A stretch of DNA of 64,000 bases from Sthenelais limicola (Eukaryota; Annelida; Polychaeta; Phyllodocida; Sigalionidae). The position numbers and the translations under genes were made by a program. This document shows positions 1-13,787 of the stretch, piece after piece. The notes beneath the pieces are model-generated. The model was given only the letters and a program-made list of their open reading frames with translations, made no database searches and was not told where the DNA came from. Numbering within the stretch: position 1 is the first letter of the stretch; the number at the start of each line of letters is the position of its first letter. The stretch spans positions 133,038,755 through 133,102,754 of the forward strand of contig OW804094.1 of assembly GCA_942159475.1 (NCBI GenBank), given 5' to 3'.

Positions 1-3000
1 TTACCACCATAAAACAGGAGATTATAGTCAAATCGTTCATCCTATGAATACGACATTTATGAAGACCAAAGTATAGAACAAATAGTGTTTGGTCGATTTG
101 TCTGGGAATGCAGCTTTAAATAATAGAGAGCCGTCTAACTTATCCTCATGTACTGCCCATGTTTCGTCGGTTATACATCAAGTGCTCTAAAAGGATTTAC
201 CGGAAAAATGAAGCCGGTATCCCTGCTCTATACGCTTCTCAGTTTGAGCCGGGCCTTTTTATTTCGGACCGTTATCGATGTATATCGCTGTATGTATATA
301 CAGCAGAAAATGCTTCAAAGCGATCCATAACATCTTTCTATTTGCTCTTCCACGCGTCCATTTTATAACGAAGGAGATATCAGGACAGAACTCATCAATA
401 TTTTACATCTTGAAATCTTCTGGTGTTGCCTATATTTAACCAGATGGAAATGGCTTCAAGGCGGTCTTGGGGCGGTTCAGGTCTGAGGGATTCATAGGCT
501 TAAGTGTGTCATAATTCATCAAGCGCGATGATCATTTACCAACAAGCTATCAACCATTACATCCGGTGCGACATTTATGGCGCTCAGTGGGCGAGTCTCA
601 ATCATCGTAGAAAAATCCTATCTTCGTGCCTGGATATTAACAATCGATGTTCGAAATTGAGTCTTTCTTATTTGCGCCAGATACGTGTAACACCATAATA
701 TCATTTTGGGGTGGGGAAAAGAAGATCCAAGTGCCTTGAATTAATGTGAAATTACTTACTTCCGACCGGAAAAAATGTCTGTGATAGTACCTAAACCATA
801 AGCGACACCAACAGGAAATTTGATGATGCCAGAAAGGGGATAAATGATGTGTTAACAAGTACAGATCGATGGCGGAGACGCATTAAAGCGCTATTATCAA
901 AAGAAGAGAGTTTCCCAGAGATTTATGACTCAAATATAGGCCATTGACGAGGATAAAATTGCGAATTGATTCAAGACTGCAGATTCTAAGAGTACGATTG
1001 CCCTGAGGATTAAGGACGGAAGGGCTGTGCCAATATATTGACATCTTGACTTGGAGAGTGAGGCATTTTACCGAGGCAGGGGAAGCCATTAGCCGACTGA
1101 TAGTCCATTACAATAGTCTTTATATACATCTGAGTCTGTGGAAATTTGATTGTCTGGGCACTGATGTTAGACTTGCTGATATAACCGTCGCCTTTCTTTC
1201 CCTTGCTGCCGGCCGTTGTCCGCCTCAAGTCGTTCTTTATTATATTACAAGGCCAATAGTAAACAGGGGTTAGGCCCTTGGGATCGATTTTACCTTTATG
1301 TATTGAAGCCAGAAGACTTATTTATGGCCAGGAAATCTTCATGTGAACGTACCCTGTACGTTCCTCTCCTATATAAGGGACACTTTCTCCGGACGCCGCT
1401 TGCTGTAGGATACAAATGGTAGCGTGATTATAATGAGATATAGGGGTAATTATACCGTAGTCGCCTGGTAATTATGATGCCCTGTATGATCCATGCAGAT
1501 GATAATAGACGAGATGGGGCGCCTTGTGAAGATCTTAGAGTTAGCCTAAGCGCTCCATCCGAACAGCGATATGAAGAGGGCACCTTGTATACTTTCAGCA
1601 TGTTATATTTTTCGGTACATTTTTCATTCGAAGGCCGTCGCAAGACCCAGGTCCTTATAGAAGTGGGATATAAGTGAGGCAAGAGCTATAGGACTTCCGC
1701 CATGTCTGTGGCTACATGGGTATTAAGATCATAATCTGTCTATTTTTAGAATGAATACATTGCTTTTATTTTTGCGAATCTATTTTTAGACCCAGTAATT
1801 GGATATGGTGTCGGTTAGTACAAACTAAATTGTCACTGTTGTTGCACATTTATTTTGATATTCAATCTATGATATCATATGTGGCCCGCCTTTATTTGTA
1901 GTTGGTATAGGCTACTTATCACCGGGATATTTTAAATTCTATTTTCATTCAACCATAGATGCGGGTAAGACATCAGCATGGTCACATTTAGTTGGGCATG
2001 GAAGATGAAATTTAGGCCTAATCTTTGTTAGTTGAAGCAATGGCGGGACTGATTTTATTATTCGGTTGACCGGGATGATTAAGTTTTAATAAGTACCAAT
2101 AATTTTGTTTTAATCTTTAACGCGTCGGTCGCATATTTCCTGCAGTTATTTAAACTCATTTCCTCATTGAAGAAAATTATCTTTCAATAAACCGAAAGAA
2201 GTGCTTTTCTAATCACAATCTTTTATGAGAGTGTTGTTTATTCACAGTGTATTTGCAGTGGGTGAGAGAATATAAAGGGTAATTTGCTGGTTGGCTGTTA
2301 GCCTATTATGGCAGAACCATAGGAGATATGATGACTGGATTTTGTGGCTAATCATAAACCTTTCCAAACAACGATACAGCTGCCTATAAAACAAAGACAG
2401 CTGCTACTATGTAAGCTACACCTTTTGTCACTGTGGTAGAGTAAGATCCTTTAAACAGGGAGAATGGCTGATTGACGAAATACTGGCAATGGTTCTAGCA
2501 AATCCATTTAAGGAATATTCTATATATCCACAAATTGTTATCATTGGAGAAACACTCAAGTCAAATATTTGAAGGTATTGTTACTATGGTCTCGCACTAT
2601 ATTCTATATCTCGGCAATTATGAATGCCTATACTTCTATTAAACAATTGAGATTTAACAGATATCTCGCATCACAGCATGTAAAATCACTTTTTAAACCA
2701 TTACTTCCACTAAGATTAGGACCAAGTTCATCAAGATTAATACATGTCTAAAGATAATCATGGCGTGTTTCTGGATATGGTGACAGAGTAGCTTGAAACT
2801 AATCAAAATGCAAAATGAATTTAGAGTAGCTATTCGAACGAACTGTACAGATGCGCTGTTAAGCCTGATTGATAAACCTTTTTCAGTATACTACTTTCGT
2901 TCAGTACGGCCTGAGTAGCATACCCTTTTCCATATACTACTCTTTCGCCATTTAGCCTTGCGCGGGTGAACGCTCATCATAAACCGCTATGTTACGCAGG

Positions 3001-6000
3001 GAGAGAACAGATGGCATTTCTTAAAGGACCCGTGCTGTCGCATAATATGATTTGCCATTCTAATCTATCTTGATGTCTAAGCGGGTTTTCATTGCGTGCT
3101 GTATTTGTGAATCTTAAGTTAGGTGCATGGGAGTTCGGAACGCTCGTATATGACACCAGCGTTTCTCCCTGCGGTGTACATGTGTTAAATCGATTTTTTG
3201 TCGCGTGATTCCAGAGATACCTGATATCTAGGGGCTTTAAACGGAGCGCTGTGCTGCGGCCGTCATATTCTATTGCTCGTCATTAAACTGAACTTGCATG
3301 ATGCTGTAATACTATTTCATACGATACAAGTGACATTCAAATTCGGAAAGTAGACTGAAAGGCAGACTTTTTCCACGTGGAATTTCTCCTGCATGGGTTC
3401 TTGCTAGAGAATCTGGCTCAGTAAACACGAGTGCGAGCGGGGCAAACTTGTGGGCTCACGCGCGACCTCGCGCTTCTATCGGGCTTTTATTAGCGCTCAT
3501 TTTGCCGCGGGTTAACGATAAATTTGATCCGGCCTTGTCGATAAAACTGACGAAGACAAGGGCAGGTTTCCTCCTCTCAATGTTAGATGATGGCGAGTCT
3601 CCTTGCCGAAGACAAACAAGTTTCATGGAAACAATTCACAGTAAAAAAAACCCTCTCGACTCGCGTGAGTCTAGGCCTACTAAGAGGTTTTAAGCACGAT
3701 AGAGGCATTACACTTGGCAGTCGTGGACGAATTTAAGAAATTTTGGCAATGTCAGTCTACACACATGTCGAACTTCCATATGATATTTGTCGATTATTCC
3801 AATGGGAATGGCATTACATGTCAGTGCTATGTTGAGGGTTGGGGGCGCATGGATATTGACCTAGGTAACGCCGACCTGTGTGCATATGCTAGCCAAACAT
3901 CCCTTTGAAAACACAATATGTCGGAGGCGAACTGTGAGTGTGCATAAGGCGAATTGGCAGCCCCATCGAAACCAGTATTAATTATATAAGCTATCAGCAC
4001 CGTTATATAGACTCATCTCATATAACAACAGACGTATGTCTATTACCCGGCATATCCTTATGTCTAGACATAACCTTGGAGCAACCCCCGGAGAAATATA
4101 TTTTGTTATGAATTGTGTGGATACTGAAACTTTGTCATGCTACATCAGCATGTATTATCAATTTTAAGCAATATCTGACAATAATATACGGTAGTACATG
4201 ATAAAAACATGTCTATGTTAAATTATTCATGTGCTGATATAACATCATCGGAGCAGCAAAACGATACTGTCAAATGAATGTTTAATGGATTGTCACTGAG
4301 AAAATACAAGAAGACGCAGCTACGTTTAATTATATTTACTTTTTTTATTTCTTGAAATGGATGAAGTTGATATCAGTGCATAGTTTTCTTTTTCTATAAC
4401 CAGTTTCCAACATTTACATCGGAACCTTTTGAAATGCAGAATATGAGCGACATGTACGTTATCATTACGGTATTGGAAGTACACAGATCTATTATTCAAC
4501 AGAATATTATTTGGCAAGACTTCAATGCCAATTACGTATACAAAATTACTGTAATTGGGGGAGACTAGCATAATTTCTATGCTAATCTTCATGGGGAAAT
4601 TTGCAAAATTGTAAATGAAATAGGGTGCTAATGGCACAACGGAAACTCATGAATTTATATAATTGGATGTGCATTTTGTGGTATCAATTAATTCTACAAT
4701 TATATAATGTCCAGTTAATCAGCACCTCACCGTTTTAACTGCACAATTATTAATTCTAAATCGCAATCGGAACTGCAGTAGAAGCTCGGACTAGATAATA
4801 TTTGATCAGAGGATAACATCGACTTATGTCAAAGAAAACAGTCTGTTTGATTGGTAATTGAGCTCTTAGACGTCAATCTCCGCTTTATCTCTCCAACATC
4901 ATAAGCCATGGCGATATTATATTGAGATCGGTACTTCATCCTGCCAACTTGAAATCTTGCTGTAACAATACAGCCAAGAAACCGAGCAGATGTAATGATC
5001 GGTGGGGAATTGTATTTGCAATGGTAATATATGGATTCTGTAATGCATTCATTTATGAGGTTTACACTAAAATGCTAATGTCCAGGTCAGGGCCGAAACA
5101 TCAATTTTCTCACCTGCTGTGACGGCTATTAATAAATGACAGGTGGAAACATATGTAGATGCTCAAGTGGTGCCTTCAGGAGCACACCAAATCCCAAGTA
5201 GTCTTTCATCTTTAAATCGCTACCCCAGCGGACGCCAGATGATAAATTGTTTTGAATAAATTAGCATCATCTACAAGAAGCAGTTAAGCCTAATCAAGCT
5301 ACTCATTGCATTTTCCCAGTCTTGGCACATAGTACATGTGAGTTGGGACTCCCTGCCAAAGGAAGCACAAAGGAAAGGTATGGAGTAATGAGGAGAGTGG
5401 TCCAGAGTAAAAAAAAACCCTCCATGGTGCATGGGGAACCATTGTGGAGAGTAGATTTCTTGGATAATCAATACATGACAATAAGCTTGGTGTTTCACGT
5501 TGTAGCGGATAGTTAAGCAAGATTGTTTTTTCTTTTGCCAAAACGGCAGCAATTTAGTGAAACGTTCCAGGGGAGCTTGGTCAGACACAGGGCCAGACAT
5601 GAGTAAAGATACTCGCTCTGACCAAGGATTTGTTATATTGCGATCAATCACATTCGCCGCGCCGTTTTTAGAGCAGCACTACAGACTGCGAGGAAGCAAT
5701 CTGGTGAATCAGTTAACCTTGCCATGGATTGCTAAAGGCACCGCAAAATAGTGGTCTTCGCCTTTTATGCTCACTGGTGAGAGGGTGGTCGCCTGTCCAC
5801 TGCATCGCATTTATATTGTCCGTTTTATGAATGCGTATTTCATTGAATCGGCTTGGCATCACTTTAAGTACTTCGAGGCCCGTCTGCATGCAAGTCGACA
5901 TAAAGTATAAAAAGTAGTACTGGGGCGTGCTGTACTCATGGAATCTAAAGCATTTGTGAATACAAATGGGCACATTATGTACATTGAATGGGTGTGCGAT

Positions 6001-7016
6001 GACACCGAAGGTGTGAACTAGATATTCACTGCATTAGAAAATGGAACACAGAGAGCTTAGCTGCAATTGTCGGCGTGTGTGTGTGTGTGGGGGGGGGGAT
6101 GCAAGGCTTCATTGTAATTTCTTTAAAGGAACAATAAAAATAAACAGAGCCAATATAAGTGATAAAACACTTTGGATTTTGCCAAAGAAGGGATTGGATT
6201 AGCGTACTGGTGTGCTAAGTCCGACGTAACAGCTACGCCATCTGGAGGATCAAGACTTCAACAACAGATTTGAGGGATTTAAGACACTGCACTTGAAACC
6301 ACCAGAGATACTGACACGATACTAAAACCCAATATATCATTTCTCTACAGTAAAATATATATGCACGTCTTTGAAAACAATGGCTTCTTTAACACCAGTC
6401 TTTACTTAGGTCCCACGATAAAAAATAATACAATATTTACAAAAAAAAAACAGCCTTAAAAAACAAAAAACATCCAATCATTTTTCAATTCTGTGACAGG
6501 AGTAATGAGAACAAAACTAAAAACACACTAGTAATTCTGTGTGCAGTACCTCTAAACAATTAAACAAAAGATAGATCACCATTTGCATCTAGGGCTAACG
6601 AAGAGCAGCTGCACCGGATGCAACCCCGCAGCTAAATGTTCCGCAGGTGGCACAGTCCTTCATGAATTTTTAAAAGCGACAAAGAACGTGCATGCACATT
6701 TGGCACCTGAGAGAGTCTTAAACTCCTGTTTGTTTACTTTCTGCTGAGTATCCATCACGTGACCAGATCACTAAAGAGTTGACTCCTTCAGAGAATTGCC
6801 TTAAGGAAAACATTGGTATCGCTAACAGTGCGCTCAAACGGAGCATGGGTAATCCAATGTACAATCTTAGGGAACATACAATTGCTCACTTATCCAGTTT
6901 GATAACAATAACTTGGCGCGATGTAAGTAAAAATGTGTAATAAAATGATGATCAATAATACCAAAAAAATTGATCTACACATTGGCCCTAAAGGATTATT
7001 AATGCCCAATTCCTGT
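1..7016. other. Gene-free, mostly AT-rich stretch
   Basis: I read this stretch on both strands and found no protein family I recognise. The longest open frames are about 100-126 codons (for example minus 5271-5651 and minus 4326-4637), have no flanking splice-site logic and show no recognisable motif, so they look like chance. A (GT)n-G10 compound microsatellite lies at 6075-6098. TAGGCCTA-like words occur near 2011 and 3671. It is probably intergenic DNA 3' of PIGW. Confidence 0.6.
6075..6098 (+). repeat. Compound microsatellite (GT)7-G10
   Basis: Seven GT units run directly into ten G residues. The same (GT)n-then-G(n) order recurs near 55.95 kb and 62.80 kb, each time with GT first on the plus strand. 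Confidence 0.9.
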
Positions 7017-7022
7017 TTTATT
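7017..7022 (-). terminator. Candidate polyadenylation signal of PIGW
   Basis: TTTATT on the plus strand reads AATAAA on the minus strand, about 200 nt past the PIGW stop codon. It is the nearest canonical hexamer I see downstream of that gene. The position is seen; its use is inferred. Confidence 0.4.
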
Positions 7023-7223
7023 GTATTGAATATGTATGATGTGCAAAGTATTATATGTATGATCAAATAATTCGGAATAAAAATCTTTATATATATATAT
7101 CCACAATAGTCACATTTTTAAAACAATAAATAATTAATACAGCCTGGTAGGAATGTATGTAAAAAATGGTAAAATGGCACATTTCAAACTTTGTCATTAT
7201 AATAGATCAGTATAAAAATTACA

Positions 7224-10200
7224 TCACCAAAACTTTAAGCTGACATTTTTATACTGGAGTAATGCTAGGACAGCAGATAAGGCGAACATATACAGGCTGA
7301 CAACGGTTATACCGGTCATGTGCGACACTGCGATGGTGGATATGGACATATTGACTACGCCCGTTAGCAAATTGGCGAGCAAAAAGTAAAAAAGCCCATT
7401 CTTGTTGGTCGCCTCCAGTAAACAGAAATCCATCATCGCTCGGGATCGGGCATCTGAAACAAAAATTGAGGCAAATGATGAATAAAAAGATCATTAGTAT
7501 AGCAACTGACAATAAAAGTTCTATGGTAGGTGTCCGTGGGGACAACTATCGATCCGTCTCACCCGAAGCTCTTTGGCCATGCGGGTGGCTTAGTTTTACT
7601 TCAGTCAATAATGGCACAAGCCAAGTGGTACAATACTGTAATGGGGTAGGTGTTAAGTCAGTTTGAATGCAGGAGAATACAGTTGAATATTAATCTCGTG
7701 TATGCCAATGGCCGAAGAAATATCTTACCATTCTTGTTAGTTTTACTGACGAAAACACTGTTTTCTAGAACGATGCCGGCGATATCAACCAGCATGAAGG
7801 ATGCAAGCAGCTGCAGATTATACGCCATCTGAATAAAACAAGAGAAGTACACCATCAGACCACAAATGCAGTACATGTGAATAAGAGAAACTGGTTGATT
7901 TTAACCAACCAATACTGATATGTATATAAAGGTAATATACTAGATCAAAAACGAAGAAAACCTCACCATCCAAATTACATATGATAAGTTTGCTAATCTG
8001 CGTGATATTGGCTCCACGTGGGTTTCGCTGTATGACAAAAGAACCCAGAAAAATGCGTCCAGAAGAATTAACTTCAGAAGGCAACTGATCCAATCCCTCA
8101 ATTTTGATCTGCAAGCAGAGATAGGCGTTAAATAGTATCGTCATATAGTTGATATTCTTAGCAAATTATACTACATGTACGTAAGTCATCAGTTCTCGAG
8201 CAGTACGAGTTTACTTCTGTTAGTATTGGTTAAAGTCGATGAAGGAGAAAATATAAAAAACAGTATGCATCTACAAATATACTTAATGATTAACGATGGT
8301 TGAGTGAACGATAAGTCTATAAGAATGTGTGACTGTATAAAAGAGATCACATATTTTAAGTGAAAACTTGTGTTAAAATATTCATATTATTTACCTTGGT
8401 TGCCAAAGGAAAGCGCCAATTTGAACACCGGCAAAAAAGATTGCACAGTAACCCAGGTTGGAGAATATACCCTCTCTGTTCGCTTCAAATAATCCATTTC
8501 TGGACCCGAGTCCATCAGATCCATGCAGGACGTAATGTTTGTAATTTAACCCGGTGAGCATATATTGATAGCCAGATGCGATGGCAATGGCGATTAACCA
8601 GCTGAGGGTGGGACTGAAGAAGCACAGTACAATAGTCGTCAAAATCTGGAAGAAGATCCATATGAACGGATAAATTTAAAGGTTGTCCCTGATGAAGCCA
8701 CATGGCCAAATATATAGGACATCATGTAATAATTAATAGGGAAACAACTTACAAGTTGTGACGGCTTGAGAGATATTTTCCAACATATATATTTTTAATA
8801 CATTATGATGGCAACAAATACGAAAGGACATCCTTGTCCAAGGTGTTCTTAATTGTATCGTTATGACTAATGTTGCTGATAATAATCGTAATTATATCGT
8901 TATAACGTTAATACGGCAAGTTTTGCTCCTATAAATATCGTTGTCTCATTGAATTTAACTGAAGGTTAACGATAAGAGCGACTTATCCTAATCGTAATTG
9001 ATGATTAAGATAATGAGAACGGGACATCGTTAGCATAACAAAACGAGGAGAAACGGGTGATATTGACGCAATCGATATAAATGTACTCCTAAAGAGATGG
9101 ACATTTTGACTCAGAGCTGGGATTAAATTGCATCTTAGATCAATCTAGCGTCAGTCATTATAAGAACACATGACAAATGAGTAAATGAAGCCCATACCTT
9201 CACAGCTGCAAGTGTGAAGAAGAAATTCCAGTGGACCCCATACTCGGATACATGCTCTTGGTAGTCAATACCTTTGACAGCAGCAAAGCGGCAGATGCCA
9301 AGGGCCCAAAGGGGAAGTGTTGATTGAATAGCCTTCATAATACCTCGGAAACGATCTTTCATTCCCCTGAGAGAGAAACAAGGAACAGCCATTAATAAAT
9401 CTGACACAATACCTAAAATATTATGCTAAATTAACGGGCACCTCCAAATTTCATCCCACCAATCACCTCTTTACGAAAACAAACCATTTCCGAAAAAAAA
9501 ACCAGATTTACAATTTCCCGATTTTTGTTGGGATTGGGGGAACCATTAGATTACAACGTTCTTAATGCGACGTCACGCCCCCTTCTCTTTCTAACTGCGA
9601 TCTTGCTATGGGGATTAGAACGTATCGTTCGTGGTGATATGATAACTCCCTGGTTATATTAGTTGATCATGAAAAGTAGTCAGGTGTCACATGATATGAG
9701 TGGTTATGGAGGAACCGGCTGCCAATTGTGTAATAAACATGTAATACAGTCTAATGCCTTGAGTTCCTATGTGTGTTAAAAAATAAACATAACTGTAATT
9801 TCAAGAATGTCCTAGCAGGGAAATCCTCACAAAATCATAACATATCTCCCGTTACGCTAATTACATTCACTTTATATTTACACGTAGGAAATAACAATGG
9901 ATTACAAAATTAATCTTCCAAGAACAGGATGTACACCTGGTAGGCCCTACAGAAGTGTAAATGGGAATATCATACCTGTGACTCTGAGCTTTCCCCCTCG
10001 CTTCTGGGCAAACAATAGCATTGGAAATAACATAGGCACCGACGCCAATATCCATGAGACCCGACCCATAAGTCTCTGCTTTTGCAAATCGACGCGGAAA
10101 CACGTCAAAATCCACTGCAAGAATGCATATTGCTGTTGCGATATTAACGTAGGCCCGAAAGTCTGTAATAAAAGGTCTCTTGCCAACTACAGCGAGATCC

Positions 10201-11393
10201 AAAACATACTTGAGATGGAACCTCCGTTTTTGACTGGAAGCATAGCGATTGTAGGAATATATAAATACTACGAGTGTGAATGATCCAAGGATCATCCCAA
10301 GGAGTACTTGGGTGATGTGATCTGGGAGTATAGTGAAGCATCCTAATACTGGTAGAATCAGCGTGATGAAATCAAGGAAAAACTTGGTTCTGAAAAAAAA
10401 AAAAAAAAAAAAATAATTAATGAAATCCGCTCCTAAAACAACATCGACGAGAATGAACAACGTTCGGGCAGATAGCATAAATACTATCTGAGAATAAAAT
10501 GTCAATGTAACATTACGGGCTTAGTTGTCAGGGAAACGCTAAATGTATTGCGTAAAACAGGTACGATATTACCCTACATGTATAACCCTGATAATGTGAA
10601 TACATACTAGACAAGAGTATCCATCCCTACTGTCCAAAGAATTACGGAAGGAAGGGCTGGTTGTAATGGCTTATATTGTTAAATACATACATGCAGACAC
10701 AAATAAAAACACCAATACATTCGTCATTATCTAATTGTTTATATAATTTCTCTGGTTAGTATCTCATTACTCTATGCAACATTCCCAGGCATAAATCACT
10801 CATCCACCATTGACATCTTTCACCTAGGTAGGCCTATCTCTTGTTTATTATTCTTATTGCAGAGTTACCTATGTAGGCAACATTCTGGAAATCAGTTGAT
10901 AAACCACATAAAGCACGGTAGCCTATGGTACTATAATTATAAATAGACAAAAAGAACACAAATATTTAATCATAATTTAATTTTAAGGTAGGTATATAGG
11001 CCTACCATTAATGTTGGAATAGGAGACATGTATGGCTATTTCGACTCTTAAATGGGGAAATATCCTAGAAACCTAGAAATATTTGGTCACATTTTCAAAC
11101 TTCAGTCTCAAATCCCATCAAATCTCAAAACCTGTCCAATCTTGAATATGCCCCGCCCATATTCGCGAAGTTAACAAGTAGAAACACGAACTGTCAAACT
11201 TTTGAACTTACATTCCTCCTAGATTAAAACCTGATTGTGAAATGTATTTTACAATCAGGTTTCTCAAAAGAACTGACGCTGGTGCTGCAGAGACAACCAA
11301 AGCGATTTCCCAGACCGTAGTTCCACTATGTCCACTAACAAATTGTTCTTGCAAGTGTTTGTAAGCTGATCTTTCGTTGTTTACATTCGCCAT
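7224..11393 (-). CDS. PIGW: PIGW / GWT1 family GPI inositol acyltransferase (7 exons, 495 aa)
   Basis: PIGW adds an acyl chain to the inositol of the GPI-anchor precursor, using acyl-CoA, in the ER membrane. Minus-strand coding exons are 11393-11212, 10389-9976, 9366-9198, 8645-8395, 8108-7967, 7828-7729 and 7453-7224. Each has GT/AG borders, phases match throughout, and the total is 1488 nt including the stop. The 495 residues compare with about 504 in human. Family hallmarks are visible: [18 protein letters not shown] (about residues 152-169), [10 protein letters not shown] in exon 3, [12 protein letters not shown] in exon 4, [13 protein letters not shown] in exon 5 and the C-terminal block [13 protein letters not shown]. 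Hydrophobic segments throughout fit a multi-pass ER protein. The start [13 protein letters not shown] leads into [12 protein letters not shown], resembling the family N-terminus. It is divergent from REX1BD across a promoter of about 0.3 kb. All key motifs are intact. Confidence 0.93.
10393..10413 (-). repeat. A21 homopolymer (T21 on the coding strand) at the PIGW exon 2 acceptor
   Basis: On the minus strand 21 consecutive T residues directly precede the CAG acceptor of PIGW exon 2 (10390-10392). The polypyrimidine tract is thus a pure homopolymer. Length variation here would alter the splice-site context but not the protein. Confidence 0.85.
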
Positions 11394-11736
11394 GGTTGAC
11401 TTCGCGTTCAGGCTTCACTTGTCGGCGTTTCTTAAAGAGAGATCCTGATGCTCAAACCGAATGACTCGCATGTATTCAGTTCTACTTCTTGTTAAATATA
11501 CTACAGTCTTCGGGGTGATCTTACAATAACTGCAATGTCCGGTAAACTTTAGATTTCTAAGATAAACTCCAGCGAATCCCTCAATCAAAAACTTGCATGG
11601 GCGCCGCCATCTTGACCCAGTTCTGACTGCGCTGAGGTCAGTGCACAGGAAGCGGAAATGTCCATGTTTTCATTCTTCACGCGGTGTTCTGTTCTGGCTT
11701 TCGCGTCTGTGAACACTGTGAACTTCTGCTATCAGA
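11394..11736. promoter_or_regulatory. Divergent promoter shared by PIGW (-) and REX1BD (+)
   Basis: Only 343 bp separate the PIGW start codon (minus) from the REX1BD start codon (plus). A GCCGCCATCTT word at 11603-11613 is the reverse of the AAGATGGCGGC YY1 motif, which is typical of housekeeping and bidirectional promoters. No TATA box is obvious. Transcription start sites cannot be read from the sequence. Confidence 0.6.
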
Positions 11737-12663
11737 ATGGTGAGAGACGTGGATTTTTCTCAATTTGGACAATAAGACTTAATCTAATGGACGGCCAGCC
11801 TTTACACTTATGACTTGTATATAAATGAATCCAGACCAGTCAGGATGAACTCAACCTGGTGCGTTTGGCTCGTCACACTGACACTGGTTGAATAGTCAAT
11901 ACACATGTTCATGTCATCATGATATCAGTCAAAGCTTCAAGCAATAATGTGTATTGACTATTGCCCTTTTCTGCTTCAAGTATTAACTGAGGACACTACC
12001 ATTCACGTATGATCATAAATTATACCATAGCAATGTAGACTACATGAAGGAGTCCTTCCTAAGTTTTCGGTTATACGAGTTTCATTAATTTAAGTGATTT
12101 TTAATTACACCATTTTATTTTAAAGGCATTTTCTTTCAACAGTTTTATTTAGCTTATCTAAAATGTAACCCATGAGATGGAGGGATTTGTCATAGCCAAA
12201 TCTAACCCTGCATATTCAATTCCTACTTAGAAAGATGCAGACATGTTTGTTGATTAAGATGCCCCAGGCCAAGTCATTCATGTTGGATTCTATTTCCTTA
12301 GACTCCATATACTATTATGGAATCTTAATACAAATAAGGGGTATGGTACCGGTAGGCTAGAGTACCATAAATTTCGATCATAGGTTTATATGAAAAAAAG
12401 AGCTTTTCGTTATAATGAGGGGGTGGGGGGGATGTTCTTCTCTGCATTATCAGGGAAGTAGGCCTATATTATATACCTATAATGACTCACTGTTTAATGT
12501 TTCTGTTCTTCCTCGAAGACAAGGAATAGGGCATTAGGGGTGATGGAAAACACGTGTAAATAACTGGTACCGTAATTAAATATTTATTGGATTTTGCAAT
12601 TGGATGATTGAATTTTTATCCTTCAGGACACAACCGATGCTCTAACCTTGTTGAAGAGATTTT
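11658..12663 (+). other. Potential upstream ORF overlapping the REX1BD start
   Basis: An ATG at 11658 (and a second in the same frame at 11664) lies 79 nt before the REX1BD start and out of frame with it. Across the exon 1-2 junction this frame reads about 40 codons and stops at a TAA inside exon 2. It would overlap and could dampen REX1BD translation if transcription starts upstream of 11658. That start site is unknown. Confidence 0.35.
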
Positions 12664-13787
12664 ATAAACTACAAGAAGAGCGAGTAGAGACCTATGCATT
12701 ATTTGATGAGTGAGTATTTTGTATAAATTTTATATCGCTTCAGTTTATGTGTATACCGTATCTAACTATACCGTATTATCACAAATAAAATTAATTCAGA
12801 AATAAAATGTTGATGCATCTGAAAAAAAACTAACAAGCAGTTTGTAGTTTGTGCAGTTATGCTAACTTGTGATGCACTTTCATCTATTGATTAAAACTTT
12901 ATTTAATCGCAAAAATATTATCTTCCAGAGGGTTCAAGGCATACCTCGCAGCTGCACCCAACTATAATTTCCCTATGTTTCGTCAGATGGTGCACGAGAT
13001 AACCGAAACGTTTAAAAATATTTCTACAGAAATCATGTCTATCGAAAATGGTCTAACGAACGAATGCTCCCGGAAAGAAATTGCAAAATTAATAGGCCAG
13101 GTGCAGGATGTCGAAAAACAAAAACTTGAATTGGTAAGTTGTTGGAAACGGTACAAGAATTTATATTGAAATGTTTTAAGACTTTACTCAGAGTTCTAGA
13201 GCAAATCCTTCTTCACTACTTCACACCTGAAGAAGGGCGTCTAAAGCCCTAAAGCTTGTGTTATTAATAAATCACAATCAACAACTTTTAATGTTATCAA
13301 CATCATTATTCATCATTTCCACCCGGCCCTAACCGATATACAGCAATAATCTCCCCTTCTACCTTCTTTTGAGTTGTCAACAAAATCTCTTATTCTTTTT
13401 TTCAGACTGCACAATTACAGATTGCTAAACAGAATTGCACTGACAATCCCGATGACTCAGCATATCAGGAGAACGTAGATGATTTGCAAAAACGGTGCGG
13501 TGCTGTTTATTTTGTTGATCACCTAAGGCTAAGCACGTTCCCATCAGGGATGTCTTACCAAACTAATATAGTGAAGTGTAACATTATTACACTGATTAAT
13601 TCTATAAACAATAGTTATAGTTTCCAATACCCTTGAGAACGAACTTTTTGATCTTAAGTGTTCTATGTAATTATGCCCATTCTTCATTAACTTAATATTA
13701 TTTACTTGCAGACTCATGGAAGCAGTAGAAGAAATAAATGAACATATGGAGGAACTTAAATACGAATCCGAAGATATTCTAACGTAA
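11737..13787 (+). CDS. REX1BD: REX1 domain-containing protein, REX1BD-like (5 exons, 151 aa)
   Basis: Similar to human REX1BD (C19orf60). The family is named after algal Rex1, implicated in excision repair; its animal role is poorly known. Exons: 11737-11739 (the ATG alone), 12627-12709, 12929-13133, 13406-13494 and 13712-13787, total 456 nt with matching phases. Family blocks are readable: FDEGFKAYL then PNYNFPMFRQMVHEITETF (central), IGQVQDVEKQKLELTAQLQ (helical), and the C-terminal EINEHMEELKYESEDIL. These line up with human stretches I recall as GHRQYL...YDFPRYRSTVHEVTQ and AISEVLQDLRF. The product looks all-helical and soluble, with no signal peptide or membrane segment. Exon 1 contributes only the initiator methionine: ATG abuts a GTGAGA donor and exon 2 starts in phase 0. 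It shares a divergent promoter with PIGW and converges with MTFR. Confidence 0.88.
13227..13280 (+). repeat. Hammerhead-like hairpin tail, copy 1 (in REX1BD intron 3)
   Basis: CTGAAGA at 13227-13233 is followed by one A, a GGGC/GCCC stem (13235-13238 with 13246-13249), a degraded TAAAGC in place of GAAAC, and then an AATAAA near 13266. It matches three other copies in the window in order and spacing. Confidence 0.55.

Noticed and set aside
5271..5651. 126-codon minus ORF
   Set aside because: Unfamiliar composition, no motif, and near the length expected by chance in 64 kb.
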